7,020 nucleotides of DNA, from assembly GCA_020859965.1 (NCBI GenBank), contig JAJBVF010000378.1, forward strand, positions 1 through 7,020, in the 5' to 3' direction. Numbering within the stretch: the stretch's first letter is position 1; each line of letters begins with the position of its first letter. Below the pieces are notes generated by a model. It was not told where the DNA came from and searched no databases. It saw only the letters and a list, made by a program, of their open reading frames with translations. The position numbers were made by a program, and so were the translations under genes. Shown here in pieces: positions 1 through 5,438 of this stretch. The stretch is from Clostridiales bacterium (lineage in GTDB: Bacteria; Bacillota; Clostridia; Lachnospirales; Lachnospiraceae).

Positions 1-1
1 A

Positions 2-454
2 TTAACCTATTGGATGACGGTTGTTGAGTATTTCTATCCTGATCTGGATCAGGCTGTAAAGGATGCAGAGCAGAACCTGTATAAGGTGACGATCGAGGAT
101 GAAGTCACGGATGTTATCTGCGAAGAGTGTGGACGAAATATGGTTGTAAAGTATGGACCGCACGGAAAGTTTCTTGCCTGTCCGGGGTTCCCGGATTGCC
201 GCAATACAAAGCCTTACCTTGAAAAGATCGGTGTTCCCTGTCCGGTGTGCGGAAAAGAAGTCGTGATCCGCAAGACGAAGAAAGGACGCCGTTACTTCGG
301 GTGCGAAAATGCTCCGGAGTGTGAATTTATGTCCTGGGCAAAACCATCTGCGGAGCATTGTCCGCAATGTGGCGGATATCTGGTAGAAAAGGGAAACCGT
401 CTGGTCTGCGCGGATAAATCCTGCGGCTTTGTCTGTGCCAAAACAGTCGAATAA
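2..454 (+). CDS. topA: DNA topoisomerase I, C-terminal zinc-ribbon part (5' end outside window)
   Basis: Type IA topoisomerases relax negatively supercoiled DNA by passing one strand through a transient tyrosine-linked break; the C-terminal zinc ribbons bind single-stranded DNA and can contact RNA polymerase. Only the last 150 codons are visible and the frame is open from base 2, so the catalytic tyrosine lies upstream. Three C4 zinc modules follow one another: CEEC with CPGFPDC (from about nt 119), CPVC with CENAPEC (from about nt 239), and CPQC with CADKSC (from about nt 359). The CPGFPDC and YFGCENAPEC patterns are typical of the topoisomerase C4 zinc-finger family. All twelve cysteines are present, so the tail looks intact. 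An internal ATG at 14 is not the gene start. I see no terminator after the stop. As known from other Firmicutes, topA lies near codY (dprA-topA-...-codY), which supports the call. Confidence 0.95.
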   Translation, partial: LTYWMTVVEYFYPDLDQAVKDAEQNLYKVTIEDEVTDVICEECGRNMVVKYGPHGKFLACPGFPDCRNTKPYLEKIGVPCPVCGKEVVIRKTKKGRRYFGCENAPECEFMSWAKPSAEHCPQCGGYLVEKGNRLVCADKSCGFVCAKTVE

Positions 455-492
455 AATTCACCTAAATATATATTAAATTCAAAACTTTCTGG

Positions 493-521
493 TTGATTTT
501 CTGAAAACTTCATGTTATTAT
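493..521 (+). promoter_or_regulatory. Putative sigma-A promoter of codY
   Basis: TTGATT (493-498) and TATTAT (516-521) are separated by 17 bases, which fits a housekeeping promoter with a moderate -35 and a good -10. Transcription would start near 528, giving a leader of about 75 nt before the codY start. A weak hairpin, GTCTG (548-552) with CAGAC (559-563), lies in that leader. The CodY-box overlaps the -35 and spacer. Confidence 0.55.
495..509 (+). promoter_or_regulatory. CodY-box, likely codY autoregulatory operator
   Basis: The 15-mer GATTTTCTGAAAACT matches the published CodY consensus AATTTTCWGAAAATT at 13 of 15 positions; the mismatches are at positions 1 and 14. It overlaps the predicted -35 and spacer, so bound CodY would block RNA polymerase. 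A partial left half-site with the same TTTCTG core lies just upstream (483-491). Autorepression of codY is established in some low-GC Gram-positives; here it is inferred from sequence. Confidence 0.72.
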
Positions 522-604
522 AAAAAACAAAAACGTACATGTGTGATGTCTGCCGTTTCAGACGCGGAGAACAAAAGAAGTCGTGAGTGCGGAGGAGGTA
601 CGGA

Positions 605-1387
605 ATGAGTGTACAGTTGCTGGATAAAACCAGAAAAATCAATCAACTGTTGCATAATAACAACACCAGCAAAGTAGTTTTCAATGACATCTGTGATGTG
701 CTTACGGGGATTCTGGACTCAAATATTCTGGTGATCAGCCGGAAGGGAAAAGTACTGGGTGTTGGTTTATGTGATGGAGTAGAAGAAATTACAGAACTGA
801 TCGTAGACAGAGTCGGAGGTTTTATTGATCCAATGCTGAATGAGCGTCTTCTTGGCGTTCTTTCCACAAAGGAAAATGTAAATCTGGAAACATTAGGGTT
901 TGTCGGAGAAAATGTCAGAAAATATCAGGCTATTATCAATCCAATCGATATCGCCGGAGAGAGGCTTGGCACCGTGTTTATGTATAAATGCGATGGACAG
1001 TATGATATTGATGACATTATTCTCAGTGAATATGGTACGACAGTAGTCGGACTGGAGATGATGCGCTCTGTCAACGAGGAAAATGCGGAAGAGAACCGCA
1101 AGGTTCAGATCGTAAAATCAGCGATCAGTACCCTTTCCTTCTCAGAACTTGAGGCATTAATTCACATTTTTGATGAGCTGGATGGTACAGAGGGCATACT
1201 CGTGGCCAGCAAGATTGCTGACCGTGTCGGTATCACACGATCTGTGATCGTTAATGCATTGCGCAAATTCGAAAGTGCAGGCGTGATAGAATCCAGATCT
1301 TCCGGTATGAAAGGAACCTATATCAAGGTTCTCAATGATGTGGTATTCGATGAACTGGAAGAAATCAAGAAGAGTAAAAATATGTAG
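605..1387 (+). CDS. codY: GTP-sensing global transcriptional repressor CodY
   Basis: CodY is a homodimeric DNA-binding protein that represses nutrient-acquisition, amino-acid and stationary-phase genes when GTP and branched-chain amino acids are plentiful. This 260-residue protein matches the usual length of about 259. Residues 1 to about 155 form the GAF-type sensor; IDSN/LDSN-like and ERLGT motifs are recognisable (LDSNILVISRKGK near 37, GERLGT near 123). The winged helix-turn-helix is nearly identical to the Bacillus one: ASKIADRVGITRSVIVNALR (201-220), then ESAGVIESRS and GMKGTYIKVLN (234-244). The sensor segment around residues 58-90 is much less conserved; Arg69 may correspond to the Bacillus isoleucine-contacting Arg61, but I cannot align this securely. 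The start at 605 is chosen because AGGAGGT (593-599) lies 5 bases before it; an upstream in-frame GTG at 587 would swallow that site. The gene is monocistronic, ending at a terminator. Confidence 0.97.
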   Translation: MSVQLLDKTRKINQLLHNNNTSKVVFNDICDVLTGILDSNILVISRKGKVLGVGLCDGVEEITELIVDRVGGFIDPMLNERLLGVLSTKENVNLETLGFVGENVRKYQAIINPIDIAGERLGTVFMYKCDGQYDIDDIILSEYGTTVVGLEMMRSVNEENAEENRKVQIVKSAISTLSFSELEALIHIFDELDGTEGILVASKIADRVGITRSVIVNALRKFESAGVIESRSSGMKGTYIKVLNDVVFDELEEIKKSKNM

Positions 1388-1443
1388 AACTATTCAGAAG
1401 TATGTAGCGATATGTCCTGAAATTTCATATGCATTCGGTGCGA

Positions 1444-1476
1444 CGAGTAGGGAAGATTACCCTACTCGATTTTTTT
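1444..1476 (+). terminator. Rho-independent terminator of codY
   Basis: A perfect 9-bp stem, CGAGTAGGG (1444-1452) with CCCTACTCG (1460-1468), encloses a 7-base loop and is followed by A and seven T residues (1470-1476). It separates codY from the groESL heat-shock unit. Confidence 0.93.
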
Positions 1477-1568
1477 CAAAAAAATGGAATTGCTGAGAAA
1501 ATGAGAGTATTTGAAAGAAAATATGAGATATAAAAAGAATTACCTGCATTTTACAACTCTGATTGAAG

Positions 1569-1597
1569 TTGCATTATCAACATGTTTTCACTAATAT
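1569..1597 (+). promoter_or_regulatory. Putative sigma-A promoter of groES-groEL
   Basis: TTGCAT (1569-1574) and TAATAT (1592-1597) have a 17-base spacer. Transcription would begin around 1604, placing the CIRCE operator immediately at or after the start site, the usual arrangement in Firmicute groESL operons. An alternative -10, TATAAG (1595-1600), has a less suitable 20-base spacing to the same -35, so the exact start is uncertain. I saw nothing else convincing in the AT-rich stretch 1477-1568. Confidence 0.55.
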
Positions 1598-1608
1598 AAG
1601 GATGTTCG

Positions 1609-1635
1609 TTAGCACTCGAAGTTAATGAGTGCTAA
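1609..1635 (+). promoter_or_regulatory. CIRCE operator (HrcA binding site)
   Basis: TTAGCACTC (1609-1617), nine spacer bases, then GAGTGCTAA (1627-1635) is an exact match to the CIRCE inverted repeat. HrcA, whose gene is not in this window, binds CIRCE and represses chaperonin genes until heat shock. In the RNA the repeat would also form a stem in the 5' leader, about 38 bases before the groES start. Confidence 0.98.
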
Positions 1636-1673
1636 TAAAAGAAAGAAAATGATCATCTAAGGAGGAATCAGAT

Positions 1674-1961
1674 ATGAAATTAGTGCCATTAGGGGACAGG
1701 GTTGTACTGAAGCAGATGGAAGCGGAAGAGACGACTAAATCAGGAATTATTCTTACAAGCAAGACTCAGGAAAAACCGCAGGAAGCAGAAGTAGTGGCTG
1801 TAGGCCCGGGCGGATTGGTTGACGGCAAGGAAGTACAGATGACTGTTAAGACTGGTGATAAGGTAATCTATTCCAAGTACGCAGGAAATGAAGTGAAGCT
1901 TGGAGAAGAGGAGTTTATTATCGTAAAGCAGAGCGATATTCTCGCAGTTGTTGAGGATTGA
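1674..1961 (+). CDS. groES: Co-chaperonin GroES (Cpn10)
   Basis: GroES forms the heptameric lid that caps GroEL and creates the closed cytoplasmic folding chamber. The 95-residue length is standard. The N-terminal strand LVPLGDRVVLK (3-13) is the family signature; the mobile loop that docks on GroEL spans about 16-34 and contains the hydrophobic GIIL (24-27); the GPGG near 44-47 starts the roof hairpin region; the C-terminal SDILAVVE (87-94) closes the barrel. AAGGAGG (1659-1665) lies 8 bases before the ATG, confirming the start. It is the first gene of the CIRCE-controlled unit, 126 bases ahead of groEL. Nothing is truncated or odd. Confidence 0.98.
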   Translation: MKLVPLGDRVVLKQMEAEETTKSGIILTSKTQEKPQEAEVVAVGPGGLVDGKEVQMTVKTGDKVIYSKYAGNEVKLGEEEFIIVKQSDILAVVED

Positions 1962-1975
1962 ATTTACAGGTGAGA

Positions 1976-2040
1976 GTAAAAGATGCAGGCTGTTGTACTT
2001 TTACAGCTGCAATGAAATAGCTATAACGACAGAAGTCGTT
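1976..2040 (+). other. RNA hairpins in the groES-groEL spacer
   Basis: Three inverted repeats sit between the two chaperonin genes. GTAAAAG (1976-1982) can pair with CTTTTAC (1998-2004). GCAG-G-CTGT (1985-1993) can pair with ACAGCTGC (2003-2010) with one bulged G; this crosses the first pairing, so the two would exclude each other. A separate perfect 6-bp stem, AACGAC (2025-2030) with GTCGTT (2035-2040), closes an AGAA loop. None is followed by a T-run, so they are not standard terminators. mRNA processing or stability control between groES and groEL is possible but not shown. Confidence 0.4.
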
Positions 2041-2045
2041 TACCA

Positions 2046-2057
2046 TATAATTATAAT
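2046..2057 (+). promoter_or_regulatory. Two adjacent consensus -10 hexamers before groEL (doubtful promoter)
   Basis: TATAAT occurs at 2046-2051 and again at 2052-2057, 31-42 bases before the groEL ATG. No recognisable -35 lies 16-18 bases upstream (ATAACG or ACAGAA) and there is no TG extension, so an internal promoter is only a possibility. The stretch may simply be AT-rich spacer. Confidence 0.2.
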
Positions 2058-2087
2058 TAAATCTGAATACAGGAGGCAGATATAGCT

Positions 2088-3707
2088 ATGGCAAAGGAAA
2101 TTAAGTATGGTGCTGACGCAAGAGCGGCTCTTGAAATTGGCGTAAACAAACTGGCAGACACAGTCCGCGTGACTCTTGGACCGAAGGGCAGAAATGTAGT
2201 TCTGGATAAGCAGTATGGTTCACCGCTCATTACCAATGATGGCGTTACCATTGCAAAGGAGATTGAGCTGGAAGATTCCTTCGAAAATATGGGTGCGCAG
2301 CTGATCAAAGAAGTTGCTTCGAAAACAAACGATGTAGCTGGTGACGGTACTACTACGGCTACTGTTCTTGCGCAGTCTATGGTGCACGAGGGGCTGAAGA
2401 ACATTGCTGCGGGCGCAAATCCGATCGTTCTTCGAAAAGGTATGAAGAAGGCAACTGATACTGCGGTAGAAGCGATTAAAGGAATGAGCCAGATGGTAAG
2501 CGGTAAGGAGCAGATTACCAGAGTGGCAGCAGTTTCTTCCGGAGATGAGACGGTTGGTGAGCTGGTCGCAGATGCGATGGAAAAGGTATCTCAGGATGGC
2601 GTGATTACGATTGAAGAGTCTAAGACCATGCAGACAGAGCTGGATCTGGTAGAAGGTATGCAGTTTGACCGTGGATATATTTCCGCATATATGGCGACAG
2701 ATACAGAGAAGATGGAAGCGGTTCTGGATGATCCGATGATCCTGATCACAGATAAGAAAATCAGCAATATTCAGGAAATCCTTCCGCTTCTGGAGCAGAT
2801 TGTACAGTCTGGCCGTAAGATTCTGATCTTTGCAGAGGATATTGAGGGCGAGGCTCTTACGACTTTGATCGTAAACAAACTGCGTGGTACGTTCCAGGTG
2901 GTTGGTGTGAAGGCTCCGGGTTATGGTGACAGAAGAAAAGAAATGCTTCAGGATATCGCGATCCTGACTGGCGGCCAGGTAATCTCTGAGGAAGTCGGCA
3001 TTGAACTGAAGGACGCTACGATTGATATGCTCGGACGTGCAAAGTCTGTAAAGGTTCAGAAGGAAAATACAGTAATCGTTGATGGATTTGGCGATAAGGA
3101 AGCAATTCAGGCGAGAATTGCACAGATTCGTGCACAGCTTGAGGAGACAACATCTGAATTTGATAAAGAGAAGCTTCAGGAGCGCCTTGCAAAGCTGGCA
3201 GGCGGTGTAGCGGTAATCCGTGTCGGAGCTGCTACAGAGACTGAAATGAAGGAAGCTAAGCTTCGCATGGAGGATGCGCTCGCTGCTACAAAGGCAGCGG
3301 TAGAGGAAGGCATTATCGCGGGCGGCGGCTCTGCATATGTACACGCTTCCAAGGAAGTAGCGAAACTCGCTGCATCTCTCGAGGGTGATGAGAAGACTGG
3401 TGCAAACATCATCCTGAAGGCTCTTGAATCTCCGCTGTATTATATCGCAGAGAATGCAGGCCTGGAAGGTGCTGTTATTGTAAATAAGGTTCGTGAATCT
3501 GAAGTGGGTACGGGCTTTGACGCATACAATGAAACTTATGTAGATATGGTAGAGGCTGGTATTCTTGATCCGGTGAAGGTGACAAGAAGCGCTCTGCAGA
3601 ATGCTACCAGTGTTGCGGCTACACTGCTTACTACAGAAGCTGTGGTCGGCACAATCAAAGAGCCGGCTCCTGCAATGCCGGCAGGTTCACCGGAAGGCAT
3701 GTATTAA
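2088..3707 (+). CDS. groEL: Chaperonin GroEL (Cpn60)
   Basis: GroEL is the tetradecameric double-ring ATPase that folds cytosolic proteins together with GroES. The 539 residues fit the usual 540-548. The equatorial ATP site shows GPKGRNV (31-37), Asp51 in TNDGVTIA and DGTTT (86-90). The apical domain runs about 188-373. The ATPase aspartate is Asp396 in RMEDALAATKAAVEEG, followed by the family signature AAVEEGIIAGGG (403-414), and GILDP (491-495) completes the nucleotide pocket. The C-terminal tail is short, ending PAMPAGSPEGMY, and lacks the usual run of GGM repeats. AGGAGG (2071-2076) lies 11 bases before the ATG, slightly long but adequate. It is second in the CIRCE-controlled operon and ends before a strong terminator. 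The full domain set makes it very likely functional. Confidence 0.98.
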   Translation: MAKEIKYGADARAALEIGVNKLADTVRVTLGPKGRNVVLDKQYGSPLITNDGVTIAKEIELEDSFENMGAQLIKEVASKTNDVAGDGTTTATVLAQSMVHEGLKNIAAGANPIVLRKGMKKATDTAVEAIKGMSQMVSGKEQITRVAAVSSGDETVGELVADAMEKVSQDGVITIEESKTMQTELDLVEGMQFDRGYISAYMATDTEKMEAVLDDPMILITDKKISNIQEILPLLEQIVQSGRKILIFAEDIEGEALTTLIVNKLRGTFQVVGVKAPGYGDRRKEMLQDIAILTGGQVISEEVGIELKDATIDMLGRAKSVKVQKENTVIVDGFGDKEAIQARIAQIRAQLEETTSEFDKEKLQERLAKLAGGVAVIRVGAATETEMKEAKLRMEDALAATKAAVEEGIIAGGGSAYVHASKEVAKLAASLEGDEKTGANIILKALESPLYYIAENAGLEGAVIVNKVRESEVGTGFDAYNETYVDMVEAGILDPVKVTRSALQNATSVAATLLTTEAVVGTIKEPAPAMPAGSPEGMY

Positions 3708-3792
3708 GGAACAGAAACGGGCATTGGGAACAGGTTTTCCACGAAGCCGGTATTTACTTCTGTGAATTAATGGTGAATATTTTTAAAAATAG

Positions 3793-3822
3793 GGGTAAAC
3801 TTGTAGAAGTTTACCCTTTTTT
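3793..3822 (+). terminator. Rho-independent terminator of groESL
   Basis: A perfect 10-bp stem, GGGTAAACTT (3793-3802) with AAGTTTACCC (3807-3816), closes a 4-base GTAG loop and is followed by six T residues (3817-3822). An A-rich stretch just upstream could give weak function in the other direction too, but no gene on the - strand needs it. Confidence 0.93.
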
Positions 3823-3879
3823 GTGTTAAACTAAAACCAATGATGTATTCTTTCCCGCAGTAAAAGGAGTGCGTGGTAT

Positions 3880-4569
3880 ATGGATGACCTTAGATTAAGA
3901 GACAGGATCCGGAATACGCTTCGGGAAGAGATGAGGAAGCTTCGCTCTCTTTCCTGGAAAGACAGGCTTGTTTACGTGTGGGATTATTACAAGCTTCAGA
4001 TGGTGATCGTGATCGCTGTGATTGCTGTGATCAACATTGCCGTTACGATTTATAAGAATTCACAGATTGACACTCTGATCAGTATTTATATGGTCAATTG
4101 TAATTCTTACGATGTGGATGCAGACGAATTGACATCGGATTTTACGGATTATATCGGTGGTATTGGTCAAAAGGAAGAGATAGAGCTTGATACCACTATC
4201 ATTTTGGATGATGAGGATACCTCAAATTACGGGATGGCTTATCAGATGAAATTTTCTGCCGTTATTTCCGGGCAGATGGCGGATGTGATTCTGATGGATG
4301 CGGACAAGTATGAGGAATATGCCGGATGGGGATATTTTGAAGACCTCAGAGATGTTTTGTCAGAAGAACAGCTGGAAAAATGGGAAGATCGTCTCATCTG
4401 TCTGGAAAACTCTGAGGGAGACTCTGTTCCATGCGCACTGGACCTGACAGATGCGGCTGTTGTGGAGAAATCCGGGTTGTATTCAGATACGGTATATGGA
4501 GGAATCGTATATGGTTCGGAACATCTGGAACTTAGTCTGACGTTTTTTGAATGGATGCTGGGAGAGTAG
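3880..4569 (+). CDS. Uncharacterised single-pass membrane protein with an extracytoplasmic domain
   Basis: I do not recognise a named family with certainty. The 229 residues begin with a basic amphipathic segment (1-38, many Arg/Lys), then one hydrophobic helix of about 19 residues (40-58), then a very acidic domain of about 170 residues. The positive N-terminus predicts an N-in, C-out topology (uncleaved signal anchor). The stretch ADVILMDADKYEEYAGWGYFEDL (134-156) and the closing FFEWML (222-227) resemble a lobe of type-2 extracellular solute-binding proteins, so this may be a tethered, shortened ligand-binding domain; that is inference. Cysteines occur at 74, 174 and 185. AAGGAG (3864-3869) lies 10 bases before the ATG. 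No convincing promoter is visible after the groESL terminator; TTGTGT (3821-3826) with TATTCT (3846-3851) is a poor candidate. The following gene is 68 bases away with no terminator between, suggesting co-transcription. Confidence 0.85.
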   Translation: MDDLRLRDRIRNTLREEMRKLRSLSWKDRLVYVWDYYKLQMVIVIAVIAVINIAVTIYKNSQIDTLISIYMVNCNSYDVDADELTSDFTDYIGGIGQKEEIELDTTIILDDEDTSNYGMAYQMKFSAVISGQMADVILMDADKYEEYAGWGYFEDLRDVLSEEQLEKWEDRLICLENSEGDSVPCALDLTDAAVVEKSGLYSDTVYGGIVYGSEHLELSLTFFEWMLGE

Positions 4570-4637
4570 CATCATACCTTTTTTGCGCAAAGTAAACATG
4601 TGATTTTGACATACAGATAAAACAGGAGGAAAGAAAA

Positions 4638-5138
4638 ATGAGTGATATGTACAGGGAAATTCTGGTAAAACCGGATATGTCGGCCGGCAAGAAGATACTG
4701 AAAGGATTGTTTCCCGTGATGACGGGGGTTTGTGTAGTCGCCGGACTTTTGTTCTGGCCGCTACTGATCCTGGCGCTGGCGTTCTTCCTGCTGACTATGT
4801 TTGTTGCACCGAGGTTTGACGTAGAATATGAGTATCTTTATGTGAATGGGGAACTTGATATTGACGCGATCTATTCCAAACAGAAGCGCAAAAGAGTATG
4901 CAGTCATGATGTGGAGCATCTGGAAATCCTTGCTCCTCAGAAGTCCCATGCCCTGGACTCTTACATGAACAGCAAAGGCGCGAAGCTTACGGACTATACC
5001 TCAGGCAAAGCTCCTGAGAAAAGCTATATCATGGTTTTTAATGAAGATAAAGGGCAGGAACTTCTGGCTGTAGAGCTGGATGATGTGATCATATCTGATA
5101 TTCGGCGGATTGCACCTCGAAAGGTCAATCTGTATTAA
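4638..5138 (+). CDS. Small membrane protein resembling DUF6106 family
   Basis: This 166-residue protein starts with a conserved-looking MSDMYREILVK segment, then a long hydrophobic region (about 23-57) broken by Trp-Pro (40-41), consistent with a helical hairpin of two membrane spans. The remaining hydrophilic part (60-166) has alternating beta-type strands (YEYLYVNGELDIDAIYSKQKRKRV, then YIMVFNEDKG and LLAVELDDVIISDI), suggesting a cytoplasmic PH-like beta domain. From memory it resembles DUF6106, a Clostridia family of unknown function; a profile search would confirm or reject this. AGGAGG (4624-4629) lies 8 bases before the ATG, so the start is firm. It follows the preceding membrane-protein gene by 68 bases with no terminator and only a 10-base palindrome, TTTGCGCAAA (4582-4591), in the gap. 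Function is unknown. Confidence 0.88.
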   Translation: MSDMYREILVKPDMSAGKKILKGLFPVMTGVCVVAGLLFWPLLILALAFFLLTMFVAPRFDVEYEYLYVNGELDIDAIYSKQKRKRVCSHDVEHLEILAPQKSHALDSYMNSKGAKLTDYTSGKAPEKSYIMVFNEDKGQELLAVELDDVIISDIRRIAPRKVNLY

Positions 5139-5145
5139 AAGGGTA

Positions 5146-5174
5146 TTGACAGGATATTCGGTGTTTGTTAAAGT
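5146..5174 (+). promoter_or_regulatory. Likely sigma-A promoter of the guaB leader
   Basis: A perfect -35, TTGACA (5146-5151), is followed by 17 bases and TAAAGT (5169-5174), which carries an extended TG at 5166-5167. It starts only 8 bases after the previous stop codon. An inverted repeat, GTCAAT (5124-5129) with ATTGAC (5145-5150), overlaps the -35. Transcription from about 5181 would give guaB a leader of roughly 258 nt that includes the palindromic element. Confidence 0.6.
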
Positions 5175-5175
5175 A

Positions 5176-5331
5176 AGAACCTGTTAAAGAATTAATCTCT
5201 GCATCTGACTTGCCTGAATTTTCCTATACTGCATTGTTGTCAACTGACGTACCACGGTACGCTTCTTTCCTTCAGCCTGCATAGAAAGATTTATCCAGTG
5301 TCATATGCAAAGTTAGTTTTTAACAGTTTCT
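5176..5331 (+). repeat. 156-bp imperfect palindrome with terminal inverted repeats (MITE-like element, candidate)
   Basis: The ends AGAACCTGTTAAA (5176-5188) and TTTAACAGTTTCT (5319-5331) are inverted repeats matching at 12 of 13 positions. Moving inward, TTAA (5192-5195) pairs with TTAG (5313-5316), TGCAT-c-TGAC (5200-5209) with GTCA-t-ATGCA (5300-5309), and TTTC...TAT...GCA (5220-5233) with TGCATAGAAA (5278-5287). At the apex CTGA (5244-5247) pairs with TCAG (5272-5275) around a CGTAC/GTACG hairpin (5248-5261). There is no useful ORF and I see no target-site duplication. The layout fits a non-autonomous palindromic repeat or a long structured RNA leader. Copy number elsewhere in the genome is unknown. 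Confidence 0.6.
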
Positions 5332-5334
5332 GAG

Positions 5335-5349
5335 ATTTTACAGAAAATC
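5335..5349 (+). promoter_or_regulatory. CodY-box-like site in the guaB leader
   Basis: ATTTTACAGAAAATC matches the CodY consensus AATTTTCWGAAAATT at 12 of 15 positions; mismatches are at positions 2, 6 and 15, while the right half CAGAAAAT is exact. It lies 90 bases before the guaB start and about 155 bases after the predicted transcription start, so it would act as a roadblock unless a closer promoter exists. A match this good could arise by chance in AT-rich DNA of this length. Confidence 0.4.
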
Positions 5350-5355
5350 ATCATG

Positions 5356-5406
5356 CAGCAGTTTGTATTGTAGCATTACATGCAAAAGCCTGCCTGCTGG
5401 TGCTAC
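5356..5406 (+). other. Alternative stem pairings just before guaB
   Basis: CAGCAG (5356-5361) can pair with CTGCTG (5394-5399), while GTAGCA (5370-5375) can pair with TGCTAC (5401-5406). The two pairings cross, so they are mutually exclusive unless a pseudoknot forms. No T-run follows, so this is not a terminator switch. I do not recognise a known riboswitch; the purine-riboswitch core is absent. Confidence 0.25.
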
Positions 5407-5438
5407 GACAATTCAAAAGAGAGGAAGAAGGAAGAGAC

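Noticed and set aside
587..604. Alternative GTG start of codY six codons upstream
   Set aside because: The extra residues MRRRYG are the translated Shine-Dalgarno sequence; the ATG at 605 has ideal spacing and gives the family's normal length.
2220..3344. Long 374-codon open frame on the - strand inside groEL
   Set aside because: It lies wholly antisense to a fully conserved groEL, its translation has an unnatural Cys/His/Leu/Arg-rich composition, and no - strand promoter or RBS supports it.
4606..4611. TTGACA hexamer as a -35 for the gene at 4638
   Set aside because: A -10 at proper spacing would fall on the AGGAGG ribosome-binding site and nothing like TATAAT is there.
5153..5165. PurR-box-like TTCGG core in the guaB promoter spacer
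   Set aside because: On the - strand it matches AWWWCCGAACWWT at about 10 of 13 positions but lacks the C of the central CCGAAC core, and PurR boxes normally act in pairs; only one weak site is seen.
5400..5438. Alternative GTG start of guaB 13 codons upstream
   Set aside because: The added residues (rich in Arg and Glu) read through the purine-rich RBS and are not part of the IMP dehydrogenase N-terminus.
5181..5438. Purine (guanine/xanthine) riboswitch in the guaB leader
   Set aside because: The three-way junction core and loop-loop motifs of purine riboswitches are not present, and no terminator hairpin with T-run follows.
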